Shown piece by piece: positions 33,824 to 46,123 of a DNA stretch of 64,000 nucleotides. The DNA is from Parapristionchus giblindavisi (taxonomy: Eukaryota > Nematoda > Chromadorea > Rhabditida > Diplogasteridae), in NCBI GenBank assembly GCA_943737045.1, contig CALSFV010000044.1, forward strand, positions 770,134 through 834,133. Direction: 5' to 3'. Position 1 is the stretch's first letter, and each line of letters starts with the position of its first letter. The notes below the pieces were generated by a model. The model saw only the letters and a program-made list of their open reading frames with translations, had not been told where the DNA came from and ran no database searches. The position numbers were made by a program, and so were the translations under genes.

Positions 33824-34960
33824 ACGATGTAGAAGGATAGAGAGGGAGAGGGATGAAGATAGAGGGAGAGAGAGGGAGATGGATAGAGAGGTAGAACGAT
33901 GGATATAGGAATATTGATTCAATATTGATCGACATAACACGAAGAGAAGAACGTAGCGACACGTGCCTATGTGGAAAATGGCGGGGAAATGACAGAGGGA
34001 GGAAGTGACCAATTATAGATAAACACTATCGATTGTAGATCACTCTGATCAAAGGATCATCCTATTGTTATGCGATGGTTGTTTGATCTGAGGAGAGAGT
34101 GTCCAGACAGAAGAGAGTACAGACAGAGATAGAGACACAGTGAGAGATTATGAATAATTGAGAGAGTACAAGGAAGGAAAGACAACGCGTGAACATGACC
34201 TACCATCGATATTGTTTATGAATCACTGTCTCCTTCCATTCTTCCCGCCAATTTCATGGGAAGTACGTGTTGCTATGGCTATTTTCGTATTTTTGCTGCG
34301 TCCCTCCTTCTCCTTCTGTCATCTCTTCGCTTATCACTGGTTATTTTCTCTATCTCTCTCTAGAACATCCCGATTCTCTCCTCTTTCCTTCTTGTCCTGC
34401 GGATTGAATGTCATGCTTTTACTCGTTCTTTGTTCTCTTCTCCCTTTGCATAAATTTCAGTCTAGGACTGTATCCACTGTACAACAATTTGAATTTGATC
34501 ACAAATTATCATATTTTGTGTACTCTTTTTTGTTCTCTTTGCTTTCTGTCATCTTTCTTCTCCTCGTTGTACACCTGATCAAGATGTTCTTTGATCTTTT
34601 TTGTTCCATTTCCCTTGTCTCTTACATCGCGATCTTCTTTTCATTCCAATGCGACACTTTTTCTGTTATTTCGATCTTTATTTATTCAGTGTCTTTTACT
34701 GTCTACCTCCCTCCGTCTCCATTCTTCTCCATTTCGACAGTCCGGAACAGTCTTTCCTACAAGTGGCGTTTAATTTTGTTATTCTCTCTGGTAAAAGAAA
34801 ATGCTCCAGTATTCTCGTGTTTCCGAACGTTCGTTACCACAACATCAATGTTCGGACGTTTCTGACTGTCTTACTGTTCCTATTCTTCTTCATTTCATTT
34901 GCTGCGTTCGGCCGTCTTTCAACCGTTTTCCCTATTGTCATTTTTGCAAATTGATCTTTG
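33824..34960. other. Purine-rich then pyrimidine-rich loop DNA, no gene called
   Basis: 33800-33900 is GAGAGGGAG-rich and 34200-34950 is strongly T/C-rich. The pyrimidine bias removes stop codons and produces long hydrophobic open frames (235 residues at 34158-34865), which are treated as compositional artefacts. Confidence 0.6.
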
Positions 34961-35479
34961 ATCTTTACAATGTCGTTCCTGGTTTATTTTCCCTCTCGTT
35001 TCTCCAAACCATTCAAATCCTTTTCAGAACCATCAACCATCTACGAAGGTTTCTCAAAGGTCGATCGGGCCTCATCAAATGAAGGACTATTTCTGTTGAG
35101 ACGCCCATGGATTTGCACTCTGATGATTCTGATGATGTTTTTCATCTACGACTGGTATGCATCTTATCTTTAGCTTAATTTTGGTTCGATATGCATTATT
35201 GAACTATGCCGTGTTCGAATATTACGAAAAGAAGCGAAGGAGGAAGCCAGAGATTGTGAGATTAGTGTCCCTTTTCTTTACGGTACTTTTGAACACGGTA
35301 TCCGGTGAATGCTTACTGTAATATAATATTTCTGAATATACTAGAACAGAATCCTTTGTCAACGTTCTCTTCACCATTCTATGCTTACCACTGGAAGGTA
35401 TCAAAAAGTGTACAAAGTGATGAGAACATTGGCAAAGGTCTGACACTAAATCTATTCTAATCTGTTTTTCATTTTATAG

Positions 35480-36060
35480 GTCGATACATCATGGTCAAGC
35501 AACGTCGTCTGAAGAAGTTCATCATCGATGTCGGTGAACAGATTTTGAAGAATCGATGGGTGAGGCCCTAACGACCCGGACTAATGAGGAGAGTTTTATA
35601 GTAGTTTACACATTCGTTCACCTCATTTCTAATATAATACATTTTAGAGCCAATTGCCGTGGTCTTCGGATCGTCTTGTCGCGCACGTTGTTGATGACGT
35701 CAGCAGAAGGGCATCATCATGGATCATCTACGGATTCAGAAAGAACGGACTTCTCTTCTGCTACTCTTCAAGGTACTTTGTTGTTTTAGTAGGTAGTCCA
35801 AATCGTTGAATTCATTCCACAGCGTTCTCATGACCTTCAAAGCAAGAACGACCGCTCAACATACAAACTCTCTCGAATACAATGGTCTCTCCTTTGTCTT
35901 GCTTTCGAAGAAAAATGGCTTGGACCAGAATACTGTGATTCTAACTTCACATTGAACAGGTCGAATCATCTACTATTCTGGAAGACTGTTTCTGAAGATG
36001 CGACATCTGGCGGACTTCTTTCTAGAATTGATAAAGATTTTGGGGTTTGTTCACGTTGGC
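35480..36060 (+). pseudogene. Exon-like segments in the right arm, mirrored in the left arm
   Basis: Three segments show splice-like borders on the plus strand: after TTTTATAG at 35480 (to about 35553, GATGG/GTGAGG), after TTTTAG at 35647 (to about 35772, CTTCAAG/GTACTT), and after GAACAG at 35959. The middle one reads …VDDVSRRASSWIIYGFRKN…. The left arm keeps the corresponding segments on the minus strand (about 32640-32770 and 32860-32930) with substitutions and indels, so this may be a duplicated gene fragment decaying in both arms. The protein is unrecognised. Confidence 0.3.
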
Positions 36061-37999
36061 ATCTGGTGTCCAAGCCCGCGAAGTTAAATAGGCGGAGTCA
36101 AAATCAGTATATGTACAGGGTCCACCAGAAAGGGGCGGAGCCACACATCGATACATATGAGAAGCTCAAGTAAGTAAATACTGAATCGTTGACGTTTCAC
36201 ATAATCTCATGGCTTAGCGGATAGATAAGTCGCCCAAGTGTATTTTAACATCTTTGCCATTTTTTTATACACTTACTTCGCGCTTTTCCTATGCAAGTAT
36301 GAAAGATTCATGAATTATGAACTATTTAGTACATTTTGAAATGTATTCTATTTTGATTTGTGTTTTCACGTAGTGACATGAGCAGTACCTCTGGTAATTC
36401 AAAACTAGAAGTATACTTACACTTTAACTTTAAGTAGACTTGTACGTCTTCTTCAAGTGAACTACTTAAAGTATGACGTCACTAAGCAAGTCTAGTTAAA
36501 GTGAGACATAGGTCTACTTAAAGTGAAAAAGTGACGTCACTTACTTCAAGTAGATTTAAGTAGACTTCACGGCGGTATTTTAAGTAGTTTTAAGTTTTGA
36601 AATACCAAAGACGTATCGCTGATGTGTCCGACAAGCGGCAATATCGGCAATTAACGAAATAAAATAATTAGACCATATAGGTAATTTTAAACTCAACAAT
36701 TTGAAGTGTGATAATGATATTTTTATCTAACATTAGACGTAGCGGCCGAAACACCAGATATATATCATATATAGTTATTAATATAATACATTCTTTGATC
36801 ATCACGCATATCTAATTTGTGAGAATAGCGCATCTCTATCTCCTTTTTCCCTTCGTTAAAAATACCGTAAACAAACTACTTTTTTACAATTAATTTAATG
36901 CGCTTTGGCTTCCGAAAAAGGCAGAACTAATAGTCAAATATATTATAAATAATTACTATTTCAAAAAGAAGATAATTGTATGCAATATATATGTCGATAA
37001 GTCCCATAAAATTCAATAAATATCTATTATACAACAGCATAACTTCTCAGCTTAATGTATTCAGAAGGTTCCATCAAATTGCTTGCTCAAAAATCATGTA
37101 TTGCGAATAAATTATCATATATGCAATTACAAAATTAATTAATTTTTAATTTTCAATTTTTCCCATTTTTAAAAATACGGAAAGTATCTTATGCAATGGA
37201 TAAAACTATTTACAATTAATTATTATAAATGCAATTAAAAAATTAATAAAAATATAAATTTTCAATTTTTGTCATTTCGTGTAGTTATCCCTGCCCGCCA
37301 CCCGTCTCAATAGTGGTCGCATATGGGGTTCTGCGTGCGCGATGACTCTCTGCGTCTCTACCCATCGATCTAATCTCGTGGTCTGTCTGCTCTATCACTG
37401 ATTTAACATTGAAAGGGAGTCGCTTCCTGTCTTGGAATCAATTCTAGAGAGACTTCTCTCCTTGTGTATCATATTCAACCATCCTTCATTATCACATTAC
37501 CATAGTATTACTATTACTTGCAACGGAAAATTCTACCAAAACAATTTAGAAAACGTCAATCAGTGCTGTAACACGATACAATCAATAGAAACAAACAAAA
37601 GATCAGAGGTTATGGTACAAGAACAGTTGAAACCCAATTTACATGTGAGACATTTAAATGAATATAAAGATGCCGTCGGTAAATATAGTAGTATACCAGT
37701 CGGGGGTGAAACTACCGTAATCGTTAATCATTAAAATCAATAATAACACTGCTACGGTTTGTGCTAACACTGGCCTATTAATAATTAGTATTATAGCGAG
37801 CACTACTATTAAAATATTACCACTTACAGTTTTACAGTTTGAACACATTTATCAAAAGTATGCTCTGATTTGCATGTGGGACCACTTCTGACTTCTTGCT
37901 TGTCTCAGGAAAGAAGGACCGGTGATATGCATGAAGAGATCCTTCCATCTGACGGGTGGGCGTCCCCGTGCCCAGAAAGATACCACTTATCAAAATTAA

Positions 38000-38600
38000 A
38001 TCGATTAGAGAACAAAGTACAGTACACATAATCTACCGTAATCCCTTCAACAATCATCGCTGTTCAATTCACGATCACATAACGACCTCTGCATGAGCGA
38101 GCGAGTATGCAAATATCAATCCAAGTAAGCAATCATCTCAATATTTTAAAAATCAAAGATCATATTTAAAGGTTTGTAAATCCGAAGATCAAAGATCATA
38201 TAAGACCACGAGCTAATTTTAATCTATCGTGTTACAGTACTTACTGATTGCTGTAGCTCTTTGATATAAAGAAGATTATTTCATGGCAAAGCAAAATGAA
38301 GTAATATTCGATAATTCCCATAAACTTAATAAATATCTGCAACTGCATAACTTGTCATCTTACAGTATCCAAATGGTATTATCAAATTGCTTGCTCGCTT
38401 GCTTATTGCTAGCAAAATTAATCATACATATGAATACATTGAAGAATTTTAATTTCAAACAATGATGATGCATATCCGAAACACCATATAGAACATTACT
38501 AACTAACCTACATGTTTGGAAAAAATTACATTTGAATTGGATGCAAAAATATATGTACCTGCTCATCTATAAATATTATTAATTAAATAGATGAATAAAA
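38000..38600. repeat. Diverged partial copy of the giant inverted repeat's arm
   Basis: ATCGTGTTACAGTACTTACTG (38226) resembles 30908-30930, and AAATATCTGCAACTGCATAAC (38332) resembles 37018-37040. The rest is A/T-rich with a GATCAAA heptamer cluster at 38150-38200. No gene. Confidence 0.4.
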
Positions 38601-38879
38601 AGCAAGACAATGCATGTTTCTCTAATTGTAAGCGAAAATTTATCGATAAAATCCTAAATAAAAAAAAAACAGATGAAAACACCGGGAGTGTACAACAGAC
38701 ACGTAAATGAGCAAAATATCACAGGGTTGGCATATGACACTAGATTTAGTCACAAATTAGCTATTCACATTTGATAATTATATTTAGATCGTTGTGTTTT
38801 GTGTAGATGATCCTTGTAGATAGTCTATAGTTTGATTCTATTAATTTGTAGTTTGATTCCTATAGTTTGTAGTTTGATC

Positions 38880-41800
38880 CTAGTAGTACTGTATATAGTA
38901 CTTCTTCATCTCTTCCTCCGTGAATTCTCCATTCGATACGACATTCGCATTGGACTCCCACCAATTGAACTTGGCCGTCGGATGATCAAGGGCCCACTTC
39001 TTTCCGTACTCTGCCTGGAATGTAGTTTGTACTTTACAATTTGTAGTTTGATCTCTGAACTTTGCATTGTGCACTTTGTACTTTGAACTTTTGTATACTT
39101 AGCACTATGAACTTCGTTGTTTTCACGTCGTTGTTCTCCGTTAAATAAGTTAACATAAAAAAAGAAGTTCAAAGGTTAACGACGAGAGAGTATACGGATC
39201 ACAGAGTGTATGTTGTCTGATCGTACACATATTTACATAATCTAATCAATACCCAGCAATCAATAGCAATGATACCTCAATGATCTCGAGAGTATTACAC
39301 GGTACGAAGAATAACTTCTTATGGAGAATGCCCGAGCAGTAGCCCTTCGCCCTACAATGTCATATAAGTTATGCGAAGACGAAGGCTCATCTAAATTTAG
39401 AAGAACATACTAATGCTACATTGGTTCCACAATGATAATGATAAATGTTCTTTCCATGAAATATCATTTGATTTTGTTAATTCGAGTATTATCTTTAGAG
39501 ATATTTTTCTATCCCACGCGCTTGAAATATGTTTCAAGTTCTTGTGAAAAAGTGGAGGAGTGCGTGCTCTTCGCTAGGTTGCACTTTACGTGTTTTTATA
39601 TCTTATTGTTTGAACTCTTACAACGAACGTTGGTGTAAATTCATAGGCGCTCAAAATTAATATTAGTTCTATTGCGAAGTAGGCTATGTTGGCTTGTATT
39701 CCAAAGGTTTATTGTTAAAGATGGAGGCCCTCGAATGTCTATGCAAATACGTAACAACATTTGTGCAAAAGATTAGTGATATGCAAGAAATTAGCTTGGC
39801 TAGGCATCTATCCCTTGGTGTAGTGGTAAATGCGCTGTCTAGTTAGCGTAATGTCGCGTGTTCGAAACCTATTGCCGAACTTTCTTATTTTCAAAATTTC
39901 GCGCCTTTGCCTGTACATCAAGCATGATTCGTTCATGATTCAAGCGTTCAATGAGCTGAATTAGCATAAAATAATCTATGAACGGTATGCAGAATCACTT
40001 TGGCTATATTTCTGTCTTCACAGTTTGTTCACGAAAATATTCGCCGGACTCCACCTTTAAATAGTATTGTCGCTCTACTAGATACATAATCTTGGCAACG
40101 ATAATATTGATAAAGGAAAAAGAAAAGAAAAGATTTTTCTTTCCTTTATTTCTTTATAGAAGATTGCATAAGTCTCACTTGGGCAGAATCCATTTGAATC
40201 GACTTCGTACAAACTTGTCCACGCCTGCGGTATACACCCGCTCATCATCCTCATCGTATCTAAACCTTTGCGCATTTTCATAATAGATATAATTTTTTTA
40301 TTGTTGTTGTTTTGATAAACTTTTAAAAAAAGACAAAACACTTTATTCCTACCAAATTCCATTACAACAACTACATCAAACATTTATTTCATGTAATCTC
40401 ACATTGCAATTGAACAAATGAAATAAAATATTAAAATACTAACACTATGAAAATGTCGATAGGTCCTCCCTCGTGTGCGACTATAGTAAATTCAAGCGAA
40501 TCGTGATCCTGAAACACGGATTACGGCAGGAGTCGCTCGAAAATCAATCGATAATGGGGGACTCACTTTGCCGGTTTTCTTGAAAAGATCAAAGTGCTTG
40601 AGATTTTTCAGTTGCTCTGTCATCTGAGGCCTTGAAACTATTGTGTTTTGATCTTTGATCTTTGATCATTTGTACCTATAATCCTGATACAGTACTCCGA
40701 AATCTACATCCATTGTGTGGGGAATGATTGTGCACTCACGATACCAGCCTGAATACTATCCAAATACAATTATACAATGATTTTCAAAATAATGATAAAT
40801 AAAATTACGGAAAAATTGATCAATATTGTTTCTACTCAGGAAAGCACAAAAAAAATGAAAAAGTGATCTTTGATCTCTAGCTAACCGAGTAGTGTGCCTC
40901 CTGTGATGAAAGGCATCGCACCCATATTGATGAGCTCGTCTCGAATTTCCGCCATTTTATTCTACAAAGGAAAATCGAAAAACATTTTAGTTTGTTCATT
41001 TATTCACGATATTTATGCACTAATAAAATTGAAAAGGACTCACCTCAAAGTGAGCTGGGAGCGATGTATTCATATCTTTTCTATGCATATCCTTCCCTAG
41101 ACACTTCACAAGGACACTTCGTTCCCAATACTGAAGAAATCGAGTAGAATCAGAGGGAAGCAGCAGAGATCCGACTCGGTGGAAGTCCAGTCTGGAAATA
41201 ATGTTTTTTATAGTTTTGATGATAGTTTTATTAAACCAGGGAGTGGTTCCACAATACAATACAGTAATCTTTATCAAGGACAAAGCCATTGGAGGGATAA
41301 TGGTTGTCATGAAACTACTGATTTAGTTTGGGCGAGGTCCAGGACAAGGTGCATGGTAATTTAAAACACTTCGATATAATAATGCTGTTTCGCTCTCAGT
41401 CCGGCCGAGAACTCGATATTTTGTTAAATGCATTATGGTTCGTTAAAAAATAGCGGAAAACCGAAATCGGCGACTTTTCACCCGTTAAAAAAGTACCTTG
41501 AAAGTCGAAAATGGAAACCCGAAATTCGAATTCGCGCGCGCAAAGAGGTGCGGGAATTCAAATTCCGACTTCCGTCGTTGATTTTTAGCAGTTAAAATAG
41601 AAATTCAACTTCGTGAAAATGCAATCCGTGGAAATTCGCTGTCGGAAAGTCGGAATTTGAATTCCCGCACCTCTTTGCGCGCGCGCGAATTCGAATTTCG
41701 GGTTTCCATTTTCGACTTTCCGGGTACTTTTTTAACGGGTGGAAAGTCGCCGATTTCGGTTTTCCGCAATTTTTTAATGAGCCATAAAAATCTTACTTCA

Positions 41801-42680
41801 ATAATACCCGTTCTGGCTTGGTCTTCAGGAAGAAGTAGTCAGCTCTTTTCACAAAGTATGTCACATTGTATATTGATCGATCGATATACACTCTCTTTTG
41901 ACTTTCCTCGATCATCACTGAGAGGGGTAACGTCAGAGATGTTCTAAATTAAAGTAATTATTAATTTTATTAATTTATCATTTCCCAATAGTCATTGGTT
42001 CTGATATATCGATTCAGCATTTGCTAGGAAAATTGCAAAAATCACAGTTAGTAATTTTTAAAAAACAATTAATGCACCAAGGAAATTTTAATTTTAATTA
42101 CATTAATGTAATAATTACCTGCAGTCTCTTCTCAATTTCCTAATAGCTGCTTCATCAATGAGATAAATGTCGAGATATTTTCCCGATGACGTTACGGGAG
42201 GCAGTGGGAGGTCGTTGATAAATGAATAACAAGGATTGGACGGCAAGGAACTCTGTAGATGTGAACTGTGGTTGCGTATAACGAATTTTCAAGGAAAATT
42301 TTTCAAACAAATTGTAATCAAAATATATCATTGATAGCTTTCGATTGGAAATTACAAAGGGTTTCATAAGTTTGAAAGCTTTGGCACAGATTAAGTAATT
42401 GCAGCATGTATTTCTTTCAAATTCTGTTCTTGCCTATCGCATTGTATTCCATTACTACGTTACTTTAATACTTAACTAAATATGATTGCATTATTACCTA
42501 GACATGTTCAAAGAAAACGTTCATAACTGGTACCTTTGCAGTCTCCACCCTTATCGTTCGTCCTCGATATTCATCTATCACAATGGTCCGATTGAAGTAG
42601 GAAGACCAATGTGTTAAACAAAGAAGAAGAACGAATAGTACAAAAGTGAATATTAGAAGTGGCTGAGGTCGATACCGCAT
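38880..42680 (-). CDS. LicD/fukutin-related type II membrane protein, complete, 11 exons
   Basis: Exons 5' to 3': 42680-42534, 42252-42119, 41943-41797, 41191-41044, 40961-40886, 40748-40676, 40630-40567, 40508-40444, 40259-40179, 39351-39276, 39014-38880. They total 1,146 bp and 381 residues, with frame kept at all ten junctions. A membrane anchor spans about residues 8-25 (LLIFTFVLFVLLLC), leaving the rest lumenal as in Golgi transferases. The catalytic-type region reads GGTLLGWYRE at 213-222 and HTMDVDFGV at 228-236, where DVD is the metal-binding motif of the LicD/fukutin/FKRP superfamily, then GGPIDIFIVYDE. The C-terminal region has VPCNT and KFNWWE. Known relatives transfer phospho-sugars or phosphocholine to glycans; the substrate here is unknown. 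Exon 8 uses a GTTAGT donor. Introns 3 and others hold repeats. Confidence 0.85.
39708..40045 (+). repeat. tRNA-derived SINE-like element, copy 2
   Basis: The head CTTGGTGTAGTGGTAAATGC...GTGTTCGAAACC (A- and B-box-like, about 39812-39872) is followed by CGAACTTTCTTATTTTCAAAA and a tail AATCACTTTGGCTATATTTCTGTC, paralleling 21928-22125. It lies in intron 9 of the LicD-type gene, between exons ending at 40179 and starting at 39351. Confidence 0.6.
41433..41788. mobile_element. Foldback MITE in intron 3 of the LicD-type gene
   Basis: ATAGCGGAAAACCGAAATCGG at 41449 and the GAATTCGCGCGCGCAAAGAGG block recur inverted to 41788. Arms are about 145 bp with a 60-bp loop. It ends only about 8 bp from the donor of exon 3 (41797). 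Confidence 0.8.
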
Positions 42681-42682
42681 AC

Positions 42683-42692
42683 CTGTAAAAAA
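42683..42692 (-). promoter_or_regulatory. Putative spliced-leader acceptor of the LicD-type gene
   Basis: The minus-strand sequence TTTTTTACAG lies two bases before the start ATG (42680). No upstream exon was found, so a trans-splice acceptor is the simplest reading; a 5' UTR cis-intron is the alternative. Confidence 0.5.
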
Positions 42693-45600
42693 ACATCAAA
42701 TGATAATTTCAAGCTCTTCTCTCTGAACATACTCGGAGATAAAGAAATTTAAGTATTTTTGTCGATGTTTTGTTTTGTAATGAGTCAAAACAACGACGCA
42801 AGAGGATAATTTCAGTCACGAGATTGGGAGAGAAATTAGTTTTTGCAAGTAATATTATTATTTCAAAGGCCGAGGCAGACGAGGAACATTCTGACAATGA
42901 GTGTACGTAGTTTGGTCTATGTTTTGAATGCTGTTTTATAAAAAAGGTAGTAAATATTATATATATATTATTGGTAATGAACAGCGACGAAAAATACGAA
43001 AAAAAAAATATTATAAATGAAAGAAAACGTTGACAACAATGAAGGGGTAATGGCGCTTTTATTGAATTGGCTTTACTCCCACGCAGATGCGTTTTCATCT
43101 AATCCATGCCAATGGAAGGAGGTCCACGGGAAAGTATTCAACGAAATAATGTATAAGACCTTCTTGAAATCTATGGCATTTTGAAAGACAAAATCTTGCT
43201 CTTGCAAACAGCATAGTCGAAATGTCGGTGGAACATCGAGAGGGATATAAATATCAGCTTAATTTTTAACCCCCCCCCCTTGTTCGTTCTAGAAAGAATG
43301 GAAAGCTGAAAATGCTGGTTTGTCCAAATATCAAACACAATGCTCATACAACACACATGACACCAATCTTTGAGGTAGACATAATGCGAAAAGTTAATGT
43401 GGCCTGAATGGGAAAATCCTTTATCGAGGAGTGCACTACAACATTACAAAGTATCCCGGAGGCTCACGCTGTTGAAAAAATAAGAAATAAATATGACTCG
43501 AGAAAGGGAAGGAAAGAGCATGGCGCGGAGAAAACCGTAGATAATAAAATTATGGTTAGGATTGAGTCGAAAACAAGAGATGTCGAACATGCTCCACACT
43601 GACAGCTAATTTATCTTTTTCGACAAAAACAGTAGATATTGTATATCTAAAGTATCTAGGGGAGGGGACAAGGTGAAATGATGGGACTGGCTGTAAGAAT
43701 GGACTAATAGACAAAGGAGAGAGCTAGTGGACAAGAAGATAGGGCAAGAACTGGGAAGAGGCGTGAGAAGTATGATGTACTGACCGATATACTAGAAAGA
43801 ATATAGATCATGGAGTCAAGGATACAAAAGATATCTGGAAAATGTTAAAGAAATTAATAACTCATGCAAAAACTGAGCATCTAACAACATTACAAACAGA
43901 CTAAAGGGATAGAGTCTGGACAAAAAGTAAAGCTAAAACATGTCATAGATAGCGAAATGTAAAAGGAGAGGAAGGATGGGTTTTGTATGGCAAACTGGAT
44001 CACTTGAGTGATCCCATTGAGAAATGGTTAGGAACCGATTGTGAATCAGAGGATTTTCATATCACCATTCACAATTAAGCCTTGACTTATGTAATAGTCT
44101 TTTCATTGTTTCTAATCCAAAAAAGATCTTGGTCTAGGAACCTCTCTACGGTCTCTGGCTCTAGGTCGAATGAGAATCGATGAATAACAACCGAATGGAT
44201 GTCATATGAGAGACAAGTGCTAATGAATAGAAAAAATACAAAGTATGCAAATGGTTATCATCCAGTCTGTTATTATTCATCGGTTCTCATTCGACCTAGT
44301 GTCCTCTCTCTAGGTGCCAGAGAATAAACCAAAATCAGAGGACCATTTTGAGGTTAGGTGACAGCAATAAGGAATACCGAAAGCGCATTTCAAACTAGGG
44401 GCCACACTACGAACGTATTTTTTCAAGTCATTCTGGGCTTCTCATAGGGAAAAAGCATATGTGCATAAACTTAAGCGAAGTAGATTTGTGAGATTGACAC
44501 CTAGAATAATAGAGTCAGACATGAAAAAGCTGTTGCTGACATGTAAGGAAAAACAAGAGGAGTCAGAATCTGAAGGGGGTCTTTTAAAGGCACTCTCCGA
44601 GCGGCACTCTCCAGAGGAAAAAAAACAATAACAATCCGATTAGATATTATACAGTCGTGTTCGGAAATTGAAAGGGTCAAGGAAATCTTTTCTAGAACAG
44701 GAAAACAGTTCAAAAGTATTATCAATATATGATGAACAATAATTTATTGTGAAATAGAAAAAAACGAATAGAGCACAATAGATACAGATTACAGAGAGAG
44801 ATAAAAGAGCGATTTCGTCTATGAATCCATCTCTCGCTCTCTCACAGAGTCAGAGAAACGACGAGATAGTATTCGATTTGAAGAGACCCTAGATCCGTCC
44901 CACATAAGCAACTGGGATCCTATATATCGAATGGGAAAGAATAGAGTAGGAGTGAATTGGTTTGGTATTTGAACAGATTTAGGAGGAGCAAATAAATAAA
45001 ATACGCCATGTTCAGGAAAATGGATTCAAAGTGTAGTTGAATTTACTGATGGAATAAAATCGAGAGTCAGGTTTTTGTTTATAATCCCTTCAAAGCCAGA
45101 CGAACGATATCGTATATGCGGCTCATCTTTAGTATGCGGGTTGATATAGTGTTACTTTGGTGATGTACAGCTTCTTTCAGTACTATCAGGTACGTGTCAT
45201 ACACAGATGACAGAAGTGCGAAAGAAACGGATAAATAATTGAATAAATACCTCCCCAAGTCCTTTCTATTATTAGCATTATTATATCTCCTGTCTCTTCT
45301 TTCGCACCTGTATCAAATAAATAAATAATTGAATAAATTTTAGAAAGAATGGAGTAGATGGAGTAGAACAAAAAGACAGAGAAAATAGACCTTCCGACAG
45401 CAGAGCAGTGTACAAGACAGAATAATTTAATATGTTAATGATGAAAATGAAGAGTGATGGACGGACAGACATATGCGCCTTTACTTTTTTTTATTTCATC
45501 GGATAGTAACATATTTCAAATAAATCGACGAAGAAGTCCCTGCGGTATGGATGGGTCTATCTATCTCACCCACCATTTACCTCTCGGTAGCTCTTCTGAC

Positions 45601-46123
45601 CATTACACATTATCCTATCTTCAATGTTTCCTTGTAGGGAACAATAGAGGTGTCTGAAGTATATATGAATATTCTTAATCGGATTCCATTACAGCGAAAT
45701 CGCTGCATGAGAGATGGAGACTAATAATAGATACTGATGGATGGTGCATATTTTTGGTAATCAAAAATGCATAAAAATAATTGCATCGATTACCACCTCT
45801 TTTGTCAACTCTTACGCATCCCGTGTGACATATTTCATACCGCAGACTAGTTAAAATTACGATTTCTAAATTTTTTACGCTCTTTTTTTTATTCTTTTGA
45901 CGGGCTTACATATATGTAACCGATCACCGTTTCGTCAATATAATGTTTAAAATACGAGTCAGTACAATTACTTTTTATACAAATAACTACATATCTTTGC
46001 GAAACAAGATATGAGATTTTGCTTTAAAAGATAAGATTTAACAAACAATAAGGTATTCTGAAAACTCGTAGATTCTAATTATTATGACATCACAGACAAG
46101 TAAATGAACATCGATAATAAATA
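42693..46123. other. Intergenic region, no gene called
   Basis: Contains a (C)9 tract at about 43270, an inverted repeat at 44150-44195/44262-44300 (TCGAATGAGAATCGATGAATA type) and a direct repeat of GGATAAATAATTGAATAAA at 45228 and about 45318. Open frames of 60-130 codons exist on both strands but none has compatible splice sites or protein-like composition. Confidence 0.5.

Larger units (their letters stand above)
30503..37979. mobile_element. Giant inverted repeat (7.5 kb) with about 2.4-kb arms
   Basis: The left arm, about 30503-32940, is the inverted counterpart of 35480-37979. Examples are GGCACGGGAACGCCCTCCC vs GGGTGGGCGTCCCCGTGCC, the GCTCGCTATAATACTAATTA block, and the CTAGAAAGAAGTCCGCCAG block at 32484 vs 36017. 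Arms differ by many small substitutions and indels, so this is older than the 1.65-kb foldback. The loop (about 32945-35478) is single-copy. Exon-like segments occur in the arms (see 35480-36060). No transposase, integrase or polymerase was recognised, so it may be an inverted segmental duplication rather than a transposon. Confidence 0.75.

Noticed and set aside
34158..34865. 235-codon hydrophobic plus-strand open frame
   Set aside because: Lies in a pyrimidine-rich stretch that rarely forms stop codons; overlapping frames are equally open, and no domain or splice signal supports it.
35222..35446. 74-codon minus-strand frame near the loop edge of the 7.5-kb repeat
   Set aside because: Overlaps a splice-like plus-strand context and shows no domain; insufficient support.
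40078..40383. 101-codon minus-strand frame as a gene
   Set aside because: Overlaps exon 9 of the LicD-type gene in a different frame; the spliced frame carries the conserved sequence.
43408..43602. 64-codon plus-strand frame in the intergenic region
   Set aside because: Lys/Glu-rich composition gave a protein-like look, but there are no splice sites, neighbours or recognisable motifs.
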